From: Hyphochytrium catenoides
Taxonomy: Eukaryota > Sar > Hyphochytriomycetes > Hyphochytriales > Hyphochytriaceae
Assembly: GCA_900088475.1 (NCBI GenBank)
Contig: FLMG01000211.1
Coordinates: 1-64,000 of the forward strand
DNA length: 64,000 bases
Direction: 5' to 3'
Shown here: piece after piece, positions 11,176-22,836 of the stretch
How positions within the stretch are numbered: the first letter of the stretch is position 1
How the letters are laid out: each line of letters begins with the position of its first letter
Made by a program: the position numbers and the translations under genes
The notes under the pieces: model-generated
The model's input: the letters and a program-made list of their open reading frames with translations, nothing else
Told to the model about the DNA's origin: nothing
Databases searched by the model: none

Positions 11176-13216
11176 TTACTTGCCCTTTGAACTTCCGTAC
11201 CATGGATGAATCATCCCTGTGGGAAGTGCCGTAACGGGCTCTTTGAGGTCTACGGCCATTGTTAGCCTGATCATTCTCAAGGACATCTGCTCTTCTTTGC
11301 AAAAGAGCTGAGAAAGGAGGAATTCTAAGGCCGCCCAGAAAGCGAGAAGAACGCTTACTAGGACCCTCACCGAGTGATGGAGAGGTAGAGAAGGGATTGA
11401 AAGAAAGGAAGAGATAGCTGTCAGGCACAGAGCAAGCCACATCCTGCTTTGGTGCTTCCTTCTCCTTTTGATGGAGTCTTGTAGACCCCATTCAATCGTG
11501 CCTGCAGAGTCGGCTAGCAAGACCTTTTGATCCGCAGAAAACGCGACTGGCCCACTGTCTCTATCTACTACGATGGGTTCCTCTATCTGACGAAGTGACA
11601 CTGCCCCATCTTCCTCCTCCCGAGATGCCGTTATGTTCACGGTCATTCCGTCATTCTCTATCTCTAGCTCACAGACCACTGCGTAGTGATCTGACATCAG
11701 CACGTGTCGACCGTAGCCATTCTTGCCTATAGGCTCCATGCAGGCGCGATCACAATACGTCAGCCTCCACCTTGACGGTGGTGAGGTTCTCTCTTCGTTG
11801 TCGTTGTCCCCACTTAGTAGCTCCCAGTTATTGGTTCTTCTTCTTCCCTTCTGTCTAAGCAATCTGAGGAAGATATAGTCCAGCCTTTGAGGCACTTCGC
11901 CGGGGGGGCTGTAAGGGTTGGATGGCTCCGCAAACGTAGGATATTCTCTTTCCCTCCCATGAACAAGGGCAAAGGCATCGTTGAGGCCCCCAAGGGCAGA
12001 GAGAAGGCGATGAGGGAGAGACGAAGGAGCTGAGTTGAGATCCGTCAGAAGCAAAGCAATTGGACTTCTCTGTGTCATTCGGATCCATCGAGCGCACTCA
12101 TATGCCTGTGCAACTCGATGAGCATGGTACTCATCCTTCTCCACCCTGTCCACATACATGGAGACAAAGTGAGATATATAGACATCAACGGGGCCATGTG
12201 CGGGTGTCTGCAAGCGGGCGAACCCACAGCCTTTGCCGCAGAAATGATCAAAGTGCTGCAGCTTGTGAGGCTTCCCGTTGACTGAGAACCTCCAAAAGCC
12301 GACCTCCTGGATGGGAAAGCGTGAGAGAAGAAGAAGACCCGAAGAGTCCGAAAAAGGTGGGGAGGCGCCCTGCATAAAATACTGCCAGTAAACAAGGCCG
12401 CCCTTGGCTGCCGCAGTTATGAGAAGATGCCGGTCGGAGGGCATGAAGGCCTCTGCAAGGTAACGCGAAAGCGATGAGAGCGATCGCAAGGGATAATAAG
12501 CATGAGAGTGAGAGTAGACAGAGGAGAATGAGGGGCGGTTAGAGGTAATCCTGGCATATAAAAAGAGAGAGAGATGAATGTATACATATATAGCGTACCG
12601 TACAGGTAGAGGAAAGTGTAGAGAAGAGTCAGGGCAGGAGGATTTTGAAGGGGAGACAGAGGCCGCACGTAAGAATATTCAACAGAGAAGGGCAAACAAT
12701 CTAGAGAGGGACCTAAACTGAGAGAAGAAGATGACAAGATGTAAGGTACGATCAAGCAGCATAAACAAGAGAGAGCCGATAGAGTGACGCTATAGTCAGC
12801 AGACGGGCAAACGGCGGGGTCACTGCCGATCAGGCAACAGGTTGAAAGACTGATGAGGAAGTGGATACAAAAGACGCGGATCCACAAGCAAAGACCGACA
12901 AGAGACATAGGTCTCTGCCTGTCAAGGAGGGGATATGTTATAGGGTTGTCTTCATAAACGCTTTGTAAGATGCTGAGAGACAGAAAGGCTTCTTACCTTG
13001 GATGCCCACGATATCTAACTTCATCCCACTGTCTCTCCGTCCCTCTTTCTCAAGCGGAGAAGCGACCAGTGCAGCCTCCTCTTCATCGTTGGCGGCGAGG
13101 AACTCAGCAATAGCCTTGATTCTCCTCTTCCTGTCCCTCGCCACCGGCATGTCCCAGATGTTCCAGGTCATGGCCCGAAGGGCAGATGGTGGCTTGGCCC
13201 GTCTCGAAAGCGTCAT
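11176..13216 (-). CDS. Neutral sphingomyelinase (Mg-dependent endonuclease/exonuclease/phosphatase fold)
   Basis: The enzyme hydrolyses sphingomyelin, or a related phosphosphingolipid, to ceramide and a phosphorylated head group at membranes. Two exons: 12997-13216 and 11176-12452, joined at phase 1 through a 544-base intron, about 498 residues. The fold's signature steps are visible in order: MTWNIWDMP, DIVGIQEAF (metal-binding Glu), SGLLLLSRFPI, DVYISHFVSMY, HRVAQAYECARWI (very close to animal SMPD2), LLTDLNSAP (catalytic Asp/Asn), QRLDYIFLR and LMSDHYAV (catalytic Asp-His). The C-terminus has two hydrophobic stretches (about residues 400-445), matching the membrane anchor of SMPD2-type enzymes. 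The start is the ATG at 13216; an upstream TTG in frame is not used. An isochorismatase-like or nuclease role is excluded by the SMPD2-specific motifs. Head-group preference cannot be read from sequence. Confidence 0.9.
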
Positions 13217-14289
13217 GGTCAAGGTTGATCCCCTGTGCTCTTCCCAGCATAGAGCGCTAGGGGTATCTTTCCTTGTACGCTTGACCGAGAGCTCAAGAGT
13301 TGCCTCCCTATCCAGAAGGAGATTCTCAGCTGCTTGTGTCTTGAGGTGAGCAAGAGGGTGGGCTCATGAGCACAGCACAAAGAAAGGAAGGAGTATGATT
13401 GCAAAGAAGCGCCATAATAACAGCAGTAGGATTGGCCGTGCTGAGAGGAGAGAGAGAGAGAGAAGAGCCAAAGACAGCAGGTACAGACATCGCGAGAGAA
13501 GAGAGAGAGAAGAGACAAAGGAGAGAGAAGAGAGAGAGAGACAGACAGAGGGTGATTAGAGCCTGACATCCTTGTACAAAATAACCCAAGAGAAACGCCC
13601 CAATAACCCCTCGAGGTTGGTCACCACATCTCCTATCATTGTCGCTTTCATGGTGGGTACATTAACTCTACCACTAACGACATTAGGTGGTACTACTGAC
13701 CACGACTCATGGACGTAGCTGATATATTCTTACATTCAGCAGCTCTAGCCTGTCTAGAGATAGTCGTAATTGATGGTTATATGAATATTCTATGAAGAGA
13801 TGGAAGACTCTAGCAGGCTATAGAAGAGCACTCGAGAGATGAAGACGACGGCGATCACTTAGTCGATTATTGCGGAGGTCACCCGCCTCATAAGATGTAG
13901 ATGGTGGACGGAGTACTCGTAGGAGCTGGAGTAGAGCTTCTCTAGGCTAAGTTGAGAGATCAACGACTGTCGATACCCCTCTTTCGAGGCTGAAAGAAGC
14001 CGGAGTGCACTTGAGCTGAGATGGTAGAAACTGTAAGGCACATGTAGAGCAGGGTAAGGGCTTCAGGATGCAGGCCTAGGTGGTGAACGTAGTGCCGAAG
14101 CACAGAAAGACAAAAACTGATATTGTTGGCTTAAGAGCTTCTATTGTTCAGCGGGTGTCCCTAACGTAGCGTATAGGAATTAATCTAAGTTTCTGGTGGT
14201 GTCTGACATATTACGTTCGCTCTCAAATCTTCGGCCATCCTCCGACGAGTGACCATAAATATGAAGTGGCACGCCTGTGGCGCGTAGCC
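13217..14289. other. Intergenic region with GA tract
   Basis: This holds the upstream region of the sphingomyelinase gene and the 3' flank of TBP. A plus-strand polypurine stretch of GAGA repeats covers about 13449-13560. No open frame shows similarity to anything I know. Confidence 0.5.
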
Positions 14290-16189
14290 TCATTCTACAA
14301 ACAAGGGGTTACGATTAGATAGGAGATGCATAGATTCCAAAGACATATCTAGACAAGACAGAGAGAACGAGCGGAACAAAAAAAGATCTGATAAACTCGC
14401 CCTACCTTCTCTCTCAGCATCCTCCTCTTCTTCGTCGCTTGGGCCATAGGAGTCCATAAGAAGGGCTGCCGTGGTGATAGTTTGCTTTTTAAACTCTAAC
14501 AGTACTGGATAGATGTTCTCAAAGGCACGATAGATCTGCTCACGGTTCTGAAGAGACCAGGGAAGCGGTGGTTCATAGGTAAGGCTGTGAGGTAGAGGGC
14601 AAGGTACGCTAAAAGATGGACGGCAAGAACAGATGGACGAGAAACCCAAGGGTATTGTGCGGGCTTTGTAGTCCTTGACGAGAGAGAAAAGAAAATGACA
14701 ACTCCAATGGAAAAAAATTGAAGCATGAGGTTAGGCATTGGATGTTGGCGAACAAAGCATCGCCGCTTCAGAGGTATCACTACGACTCCAAAGGCTTCTG
14801 GTTCTTTGGAGGACTCACCTTTCCCCCAGTGAGAACCATCTTCCCTGACACAAAGATCAGAAGAACAATCTTGGGGTCGACCATACGATATATCAGGCCG
14901 GGAAAGAGCTCGGGCTCGTACTGCGCAAGTGACAAGGAGCACAGTAAACGGGCTTATAAGCAATAGGCTCGCGGGAGGTTGGTAGACGGCAGACTAAGCT
15001 TATTAGGATGGCAGAGCAGCAGTGTTCTTACAGTATAATGAGCAATCGCAGAAGAGCAACTAAGGCTCGAGGATTAGCGAAGGGCAAGACGACTGACCCA
15101 ATCGTTACTTACACTGGAGAATCTTCCGTGTGCCAGCACGAGTCCCTCTAGCCGAATCGGGAATCGGACATCGCAAGAGCCAACCATATTCTGCACCTTG
15201 AATTCGGAGAATGTAGCTGGAAAATTTAACTTCTGCACATGCAGAAGAGCTTCTCAGATTTTGAAAGACAGAGGAAAAGCTACTCATCAGCTAATGAAAG
15301 TGCAAGAGGCGGAAGGCGCCTTATGCCAACATTTGTAACCAACGAAAACGTCTACTTATGATAAACAAGTGAAAATAGACACGTAAGAGGCAGACTGTCA
15401 CGAACATTGGTGTCATTGTTGAGGACCATGAAGTAGGACAACATCTTAATGCAGGCGATGGGTTAATAACAGTTTTTCTCTTACCTGGATGATGGCAGTG
15501 AACTTTCTAGCACTATATTTGGCATCTCCCTCACTTCTGGCTCCAGTGATGACCAGCTATAACAAGGACCGGGCCATTGGGAAGAGGTCACGGCCAAGCA
15601 CCGTCAGGATTTCGAACGTGGGTATGTCAAGGCCGACCGAAGCATACACTCTGATCAGCTGAGGACACCTTAATGACAAAATACCAGGAGCGGTGTGACC
15701 TACCTTTCCGGACGAGAAGATTAAGGCGGTAGATTTCGGGTCTCTGATCCTCATGATCACTGCTGCAAACCGCTGTTGAGAATTAGCGTTAGCTTACAGG
15801 CATCAAAATAGAAGCCGTAAGCAGAGGGACACGCTTCAAGGCGACTGAATACCGTTGCAAAGGGCCTGGTCACCTTACACAGCTCGGCGTGCGTACCTTA
15901 GGGTTGTACTCAGCGTTTCTAGCATGCAAAGCAATGGTTCGCAGGTCCAACTTACATCCTAGGTTGGCCGTTGCCACAATATTCCTGGGTAAGTATGGAC
16001 AAATGTGTCACTTCTCATTCTGGCAAGACCAAAGCTGACGATGTCTTACTGCAGTTTGATCACCACTCCAGATTTGTGTGACCAGTTGTCGATCACGAGG
16101 GAGGCAGAGGGTGATGCCGAAGGTGCGGTCGGGACAGTAGTTACCGCAGCCGAGGCGGTACTCTCACTTCTTGGCCTCTTCCCCGCCAT
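14290..16189 (-). CDS. TBP: TATA-binding protein
   Basis: TBP nucleates transcription by all three RNA polymerases by bending promoter DNA with a saddle of two direct repeats. Seven exons join in phase: 16050-16189, 15897-15984, 15704-15772, 15485-15556, 15113-15232, 14819-14920, 14290-14547, giving 282 residues. The N-terminus is short and Ser/Ala/Pro-rich. Repeat 1 reads [40 protein letters not shown] and FSSGK; repeat 2 reads [39 protein letters not shown] and [12 protein letters not shown], then [20 protein letters not shown]. The paired DNA-intercalating Phe sites are present. The protein does not stop where most TBPs end: it continues about 60 residues with an acidic [11 protein letters not shown] block and a hydrophobic end. 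If an unrecognised intron begins at the GGTAGG after EREG, the tail would be shorter. Confidence 0.95.
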
Positions 16190-17512
16190 CACGCACTAAG
16201 GCGAGAGTTAACGTCTCTCGCTACTAGAATGCACCAAGCATTTGAAGCATTATTCCATTGGGAAGGTTCTCCAGCCTGCGTCCCTTGAGCCGGACCTTCC
16301 AGAGGACTAGAGTTGGCTTTATACCTTCCAAACGAAGCCAAAGAACCTCTACGCAGGATCTCCACTAAATGGCCAGCCGCCGACAGTCTGTAGCACTAAA
16401 CTTCAACGAACTCCTCCTGATGGAATTGATACGCACTTCTGTCGAGCAATTGAGTGCAATCTCCCTTCTCTCTCGTGGCAGACCTAGCAGAGACTGGAAG
16501 CTCTTCTGCTCGTACCTCGAGTGCACTCCACCAGCATCAAGCCAAGTCTTTGAATTGAATGCGAACCTCCATTATCCATCATCATCGTGTTGCTCAGCTA
16601 CTATTTTCATCAGAGAGCTGATGAAAAAGAACCAATGTATATAACTATTTTTGTCAGTAATCACAGATGTATCGGAGAAAATACTATTCAAAGATTAATC
16701 TCGGCGAGCTTGACGGTCCGTTACTGGGTGTACAGCTGTACAACTCACAGGAAAGAAGCTGGCTTCCCCATCAAGCTGCGAACCAGACAAAGAAGATCTT
16801 GCCTTCCTCTGTCTGCCTGCCTTTGGGTTTCCTTAGGAGTCGTAGCAGGATGATGGGACTGGAGGCATGGCAGCACGAAGCTCATCAGTCGTAAGTCGTT
16901 AGATTCCTAATAGAAGATCGTCTCTCATCGAACACCATCTCCTCTCGTCTCTACTCTCCTCCCACCGCTCAACCCGTCCTTTGAGGATGGGAGAACTTCC
17001 AGATCCACCATTTGGCTTGGAACTATTGGGAGTGGCCCGAGCAGCTCACAGAATGCGGCGTATGTACTGAAGAGGAGAAGCTGCTTCCTGTCAAAGTATC
17101 TCTATGAGCTATCCAGGACCGCTGCTGCCTTTCTGCCAGGTTATCCTCGACGTGTGAACCTCTCAGACCTCATTATATATACTAGTCATTGGCCCAGGTA
17201 TTGCTCTGTCATTCTGTCCTTCGGGCAATGCTATCGGAGGGCTATCAGATGCATCGCTATTGGAGAGCTATCAGACAGTCTTTGCTTCTCTTTCCTGTCC
17301 ATCGAATGGCTTAGCGACCAATCAGTCCTAGGTAATATATTCACTAAGAACTATAGTACACCCGACTTTGACCCCGACATTTTAAAGGCAGTCATTCATG
17401 TGGACTGCATTAGTTGCAAGCGTGTTAGAGCTCTCCTACTGCTAAACAGCCTGAGCACTAAGCTCTTAAAAAGATTAAGTTGCGGGACTGTCTCCTTTGC
17501 ATCTATATGCTA
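16190..17512. other. Intergenic, unassigned plus-strand frames
   Basis: Plus-strand open frames at 16369-16644, 16667-16894 and 17154-17516 show no domain I recognise, and no pair of them splices into a convincing product. The left part should hold the TBP promoter (TBP starts at 16189 on the minus strand); the right part is the 3' flank of the dynamin gene. Confidence 0.4.
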
Positions 17513-19633
17513 CTAGTCGGAGCTGAAGCTCGACAGAATGCTCAGGGCAGTGGACATCCGATCAATACTATCATTCAACGCCTTCCTCTCGTGAGCACAG
17601 CTCTCGTAGAGCACGAACTCCTCGTTGAGTAGTGAAGAAGATGGATCAGCAGCATGCGGATCAAAGGCCTCAATAAGCTTCACAGCCACCTCTATGGGGT
17701 CAAAGATGAGTTCCAACAAAGGACAAAGCATCAAACGGATTAAGCTGCGCTCAAGAACGGAAGAGAAGGAGGCATGTTCCTGTGAGGGGGCCTTTCTGAA
17801 GCTCTCGCAGACAAAGAGAGAAGAGACAGCTGCATGGATACGTGGAGATGTCTCACGGATAAGCAGATCAATGTCACTTCCCACTGCGGCTCGTACGAAA
17901 CCGCTCAGGTTGACAAATCGATTGTGCTTGATCTGGCCCTTCCCAATCGAAGCACTCGTATCCTCAGAAGCAATAGCCAGCTTTACGTGCTCAGTGAGGA
18001 CACTGACGACTGTGCGAGCTAGGGTCGGCAAGGACCTTGACAGGACAGACAGAAACCTGTTGATTCTCATAGACTGCTGAAAAACGGGAGCGTCGTCATT
18101 GGCTGTATGCGATAGGGACGAGAGTCCCTCCTGTTTCATTGTCCTACCAACGTACTCTCTGACAATTTTCTGGACCTCTCTCTCACAGCTGCCGAAGTCA
18201 AATCTACCCGAGACTGCATGCAGGAGCTTTGATAAATGTGGGAGGCCTTCCGACAATATAGTCTGTTCTTCAACAGCCTCCTTGTCTTGGTCAGCAATGT
18301 CACTTGGTCCTTGGGTACCGTTGACCAAAAGCCAGCCCTGTGGACGGTTGTTGAGCAAGGCGGACATCCCTGACCCTATAAGCTCAACACCCCGGTCAGA
18401 TCTAGTGTCATTGCTGCGCCATCCTCCGGAAGCTCCATTGCTTTTACTGAATCTACCAGGTCGGCCAGCGTGATGCAGGTGAGAAGTCCGGAAGCTGTTG
18501 AGCTCTGCAAGTATCTCAGCTGGGGTAGGTGAACCCAAAGCTAGCCATTGCTTCTGCTTCGCCATTTGCTCGTCCTGAATCTTTTGCATGGTTGCAGGGA
18601 TCCATTCGAACTGAATATGTCTGACAAGGATGCTCTCCAGCTTGCGTATCAGTGCATCATTACCTGCCAGACCGGCCTCCCTATACCCGGGCAAATGCTG
18701 GTCAAACCATTGAAGCTCCTCCGTTCTTGCTTGTACGAGGGTGGTTGGAGGCCTGGTTCTAGTGTCTCTATTTCTTACTGCGACGTAGCCTTCCTTGAGA
18801 AAAACCACGTCCCCGGATTTCCTGTCTAGGCGGTCTCTGAGCTCTGCATAAGGGCCCTTTGGGTTGGATGGATCCATAGCCCGGTCTGCCATCGTAAGAA
18901 CTCCAATAGTCTTGTCTGTGAGCTTGTGAGTCTGCAATAATTGGAAGGCTTGAGAGTTCCGCACGCGTTCAGCCGCGGGAACAGCCGCCAGAACGAGCGT
19001 GTGCGGCATACGCATGTACTTTTCAACCAGTGCACGACTCTGAAACATCATGTCATCCGGCTCACCATCCAGTTTACCCGCTACAATGCCAGGGAGATCG
19101 ACTAGGTCGAGATCTGGCACATGAGGAGAGGTAACCTCCATCACAAGAATGTGTTGGGAGAGGCCCTTCGTCTGTCCATCAGTGCGGTCACTCTTGACAA
19201 TTCCGTCCATCCATTCCTGCATCATCGCTGCTGCATGGTCTCCGCTAAAGAAGTCACTCACCAATGGAGGCCGACCGTCGCTGTACTTCAGCTGCATCCT
19301 CACATTCCGCTCAGGCGTCGTTCTGTTGTCATCGCACCATTTCTCCAGCTCCTTACCTTTCTTATGACGGAGACAGAGGTGAATTGCCATGCGCGTGCAG
19401 ATATTCTCATCTCGAGGAAAGAAAGGCATCATGGCGATACTCTCTAGCACGCTTGACTTGCCGCTACTTTCTTGCCCAACAACGATAATTTGGGGCAACG
19501 TGTGATCCATATCTCTGAGAACGTCACTGACAGTATCTGCTACATGCAGGAACTTCCCAAGCACACCATTGAGGAGCACATCCGTGAGAGCGGCATTCGT
19601 TGACGTTGTGGAGACAGAGCTTAGTAGCTTCAT
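17513..19633 (-). CDS. Dynamin-superfamily GTPase, intronless
   Basis: Dynamin-related proteins use GTP hydrolysis to assemble on and remodel membranes in fission, fusion or trafficking. This 706-residue protein is encoded without introns. The GTPase core is clear: P-loop GQESSGKSS at residues 53-61 followed by FFPRDENICTR (switch I Thr), switch II DLPGIV at 179-184, and VLTMADRAMDP at 245-255 where the family normally has TKxD. A helical middle region follows. The C-terminal third (with SFRKAPSQEHASFSSVLERS and FEPxE-like FDPIEVAVKLIEAFDPH) is compatible with a stalk and GED-like helices, but no PH domain or proline-rich tail is seen, so it is more like the Drp/Mx type than classical dynamin. 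Start is the ATG at 19633. The Lys-to-Met change at the base-recognition motif is unusual and may alter nucleotide affinity. Confidence 0.88.
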   Translation of the reverse strand: MKLLSSVSTTSTNAALTDVLLNGVLGKFLHVADTVSDVLRDMDHTLPQIIVVGQESSGKSSVLESIAMMPFFPRDENICTRMAIHLCLRHKKGKELEKWCDDNRTTPERNVRMQLKYSDGRPPLVSDFFSGDHAAAMMQEWMDGIVKSDRTDGQTKGLSQHILVMEVTSPHVPDLDLVDLPGIVAGKLDGEPDDMMFQSRALVEKYMRMPHTLVLAAVPAAERVRNSQAFQLLQTHKLTDKTIGVLTMADRAMDPSNPKGPYAELRDRLDRKSGDVVFLKEGYVAVRNRDTRTRPPTTLVQARTEELQWFDQHLPGYREAGLAGNDALIRKLESILVRHIQFEWIPATMQKIQDEQMAKQKQWLALGSPTPAEILAELNSFRTSHLHHAGRPGRFSKSNGASGGWRSNDTRSDRGVELIGSGMSALLNNRPQGWLLVNGTQGPSDIADQDKEAVEEQTILSEGLPHLSKLLHAVSGRFDFGSCEREVQKIVREYVGRTMKQEGLSSLSHTANDDAPVFQQSMRINRFLSVLSRSLPTLARTVVSVLTEHVKLAIASEDTSASIGKGQIKHNRFVNLSGFVRAAVGSDIDLLIRETSPRIHAAVSSLFVCESFRKAPSQEHASFSSVLERSLIRLMLCPLLELIFDPIEVAVKLIEAFDPHAADPSSSLLNEEFVLYESCAHERKALNDSIDRMSTALSILSSFSSD

Positions 19634-22600
19634 CCTTGATAACCCTTTCTAAAGTCGAGCAGGATGTCTGCTCCTTATTGGTTGGTGGCGAACCGTTTGG
19701 TCACCTGTGAGCTCTTGCAATACACTTACCAAATGCAGCGCCGCAAAGACCGATTCAGAGACGTGGGTTGTAAGAGTACAAGGAAGACTGCCAATGGCAA
19801 ACTGAGTCACTGACGACGGCAGCGGGTGGTGCTGCAGCAGGCGGGATATACGACCAAATGAGAGGAGCTTATACAACTAGTAGAAGGCAAGGTAAGGTTA
19901 TCAAATATATCATCCATAGTAGTGTTCACATTCTAAAGCAGCGAAGAAGGAGGAGGAACGACCGTCTTCGTCCTCGCTGCACCTCGATCTTTGAGACGAT
20001 GGGCTTCAAGAGACATGGCTGGCTCCGTCGTGCTATTTTGGTAGAAGAAGAATCAAGGCTGATAAGAGTTGAGATGGGACCCTGGACAGTAGTGGAACTG
20101 CACTTCTCCTCCTAGAGGAGGCAGAGCCCTTTGTCTAACTGCAGCCCACCAGTGATTAGGGACCGGAGCGTGGGAGAGATGATGAACACTAATGACAAAC
20201 CGTATGGACCTTTCTTGTCACGCGCGAAATTACTTAATCCTTCCATCCAGAAGACGTAGAAGACAACAGTCCCCTTCAACCTTTCCTTCCTCCCGATGGT
20301 GAATAAGAAGACATGGACAAACTCTCTCCTCTCTTACATGTGGCCACTTGGCATCGGAAGGAGGACCTCCTTCTTGATCTATTTAACAAGTAGTCCTTGG
20401 TGATGGTTTGTTGTTCCATTTCTATTATTGTTGGAGACAGCAACCAGGAGTGGCAGCAGCAGCGCCTTGCGGGCATTGGATGCTAATTATAGACGAAAGA
20501 AGGATAAAGGAGAGAAGAGGAGAGGAGATGATTTGCCTTTCTTGGTTCGTTGGCCCTCATCAATTTGGCCCAGTGGCGGCTGAAACTCTCCATATCCTCT
20601 TCTTCTTCTATGATGGTGATAATGGTGGTGCTCTTCCCTGAGGCTCGTTGCTCGTCGTCCGAGGAGTATGACTATAGCAGCTACTTAGAAACAGCTTGGA
20701 AGAAAAGGATTTCAAAGGGCGGTACTAGCTTATTAGTGCCCGGAGTAGACAATGACGGAGAACATGATGGTGCCCTGCCTGGGATAGAGACAAGCCTCCC
20801 ATCACTCTCGAAGGCCACCAACAAGGCGGCAGTCAACGATGATGATAAGAGGAGCCATCATGATTAGACCAAAGATGATGGGAGGGGGCTGAAGGTACGG
20901 TAGGGAGCTTTTTACCGCTCCATCTCCTGCGACACATCGTCGACTAAACCTCATGCAGCAGCGGGATGAGGAGGTGGGTGACGGACATTTTGCTTACTCT
21001 TTATTAGCAGCACTACCAGCACCAGCAACCACCAATATTATAATAACATCATCACCGTCCTGCGCAGCCTTCTCTTCCTGCATCCTCCTTCTTCCCCTCT
21101 TCCTGTTATGATGCCTGGTCTTCTTGAGGTACTCGTAGTAATAAGGGACAATCAATGTAGCAGACCTTTCAGAAGGAGAGCTAGGGCTACCCGGCCATCT
21201 TCCTCTCCGCCAAGAAGAAGCCAACAAGAAGGATATACTTCTTCTTTCAGAGCCTCTTGTTATTAGCTCCTTTGCTCACTGAATGATGGTAGTGGTGGGT
21301 AACGGATGGATCTATCAGGGGCTGTAACGGATGAACTCCTCTGCTCTTCGTTCATCATGTGGCGGTGGATAGGGCACCCCCGTCTCCCTTTTCCCCAGAG
21401 GAAAGAGATGGATGGTCAAGCTAGTTCCTACTTGGGCCCCTGAAGCCTGTTTGAGGCAAGGGCAGGGTCCATGAGTAGTGAAGACTGCCCTACATCATGA
21501 TGTAGGAACGGGCGTACCCGTATTATTCAGGGTATCTTCTTCCTTGGAGTATGGTGAATGAGGAACACTGCAATCTTCCTCGGGTCTCCTCGTCATCGAA
21601 ATCATCTTGTTGCAGGCAAACAGGAGAACTTCATGATGATGTCAAGGAGCTAGCCAAAAGAAGTACTCATCCGCTATCAAACCCCAGCAGCCTGTGAAGA
21701 ACGAGGCGAGGAAGCTAAGTGCTGGTAGGAGACGGTATAATGATGATGATGATAGAGGTTGATGCTATATGGAAATTCTCCTCCTCCTCAGTCAAAGCAT
21801 TGGCAAGACGGAGGAGAAGGACGTAGCCCCAAATCTTAAGCGAGAGGAAGTAGCCGAGAAGAGGACAGCATAGGGCTTCTAGCTCTTCAAAGCCGGGGTG
21901 TAGCCAAAGAGCTAAATCGCAAGTAGCGGGCGGCTTGTTGTTGTTGATGAGTCTTCGGCGGACGACCAAAGAGACGATGGCAAAGATCCAATGCTGCTAT
22001 CGATGAGCTTCAGCCAAGCACCAGGTCAGGTCACCACCACCACCGGGACTGACAAGGTGGCTTGCTGATGATGTGAAGAGAGACAAAAGTAGAGTACCTC
22101 GGAGTCTCCTGGTGCATTCTCACCACGTAGTATCATATCACTGGGTCATTCGCTTTCTTAGGTTAGTGGTGCGGAGGCTTACATCCTCTGCTGCCCGTCG
22201 TCTCCCGAGAGAGTTGGACCTCCCACAATCCATACCAAGAAAGCGTTCCGTTCCTTCCTTCCCTTCCAACCCTACTTCTTTCTATTCAAATCCTCCACGG
22301 CAAATCCTATTGCCATCATCATCAACGACCGACTAAAGTTTCACCAGACTTCATTAATATTTGCACCTGCATTGCTGTCTGTCAATCTCTCTTGGACCCC
22401 ACACCGACTATTGCAGCTAACTTCAACCTAAAGAAGAGCGATTAGAAGAAGCAGGCTTCTATCTGTGCATCGGGAAAGAGTAAAGACTTGGCCGTCTTCT
22501 CTCTCCTCTTATGATACGGATTCCTCTTGATGATACGGATACTGAAGACAGGGCAGTGGGTAAGGACGTGTTCGAGAAGTTGTTAGAGAAAAGCAAGGAA

Positions 22601-22836
22601 GAAGAGGATGGAATCAAGACAGCTTCTTTGCGCGCCATCCTTTGGGTTCCATAAGATCACCGCCGAATAGGATGTAGATCTCCTCCCAGGCTTAGGGAAG
22701 GCTTCTTCTGCCACCTTTGGGTCCGACCGAAGGCGTCAGTTCAGGAAGAGGTCCAGGGCTAGAACAACCGTCCGCTCGTCGCTGTAGTTGATCCATAATT
22801 CTTCTCCCGTATATGATGGCGGATGAAGGGGAAACC
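19634..22836. other. Long region without a supported gene
   Basis: About 3.2 kb without recognisable coding sequence. Short frames occur on both strands (for example 20550-20867 plus and 21715-21969 minus), mostly driven by ATG/ATC/ATT-type trinucleotide runs such as gatgatgatgat near 21741, and all lack family similarity. The proximal 300 bases presumably contain the dynamin promoter. No terminal repeats or transposase fragments were found by eye. Confidence 0.4.

Noticed and set aside
20550-20867. 105-codon plus-strand frame as a gene
   Set aside because: It begins at TTG rather than ATG, is driven by GAT/ATG-type runs, and resembles no family; evidence is too weak to call.
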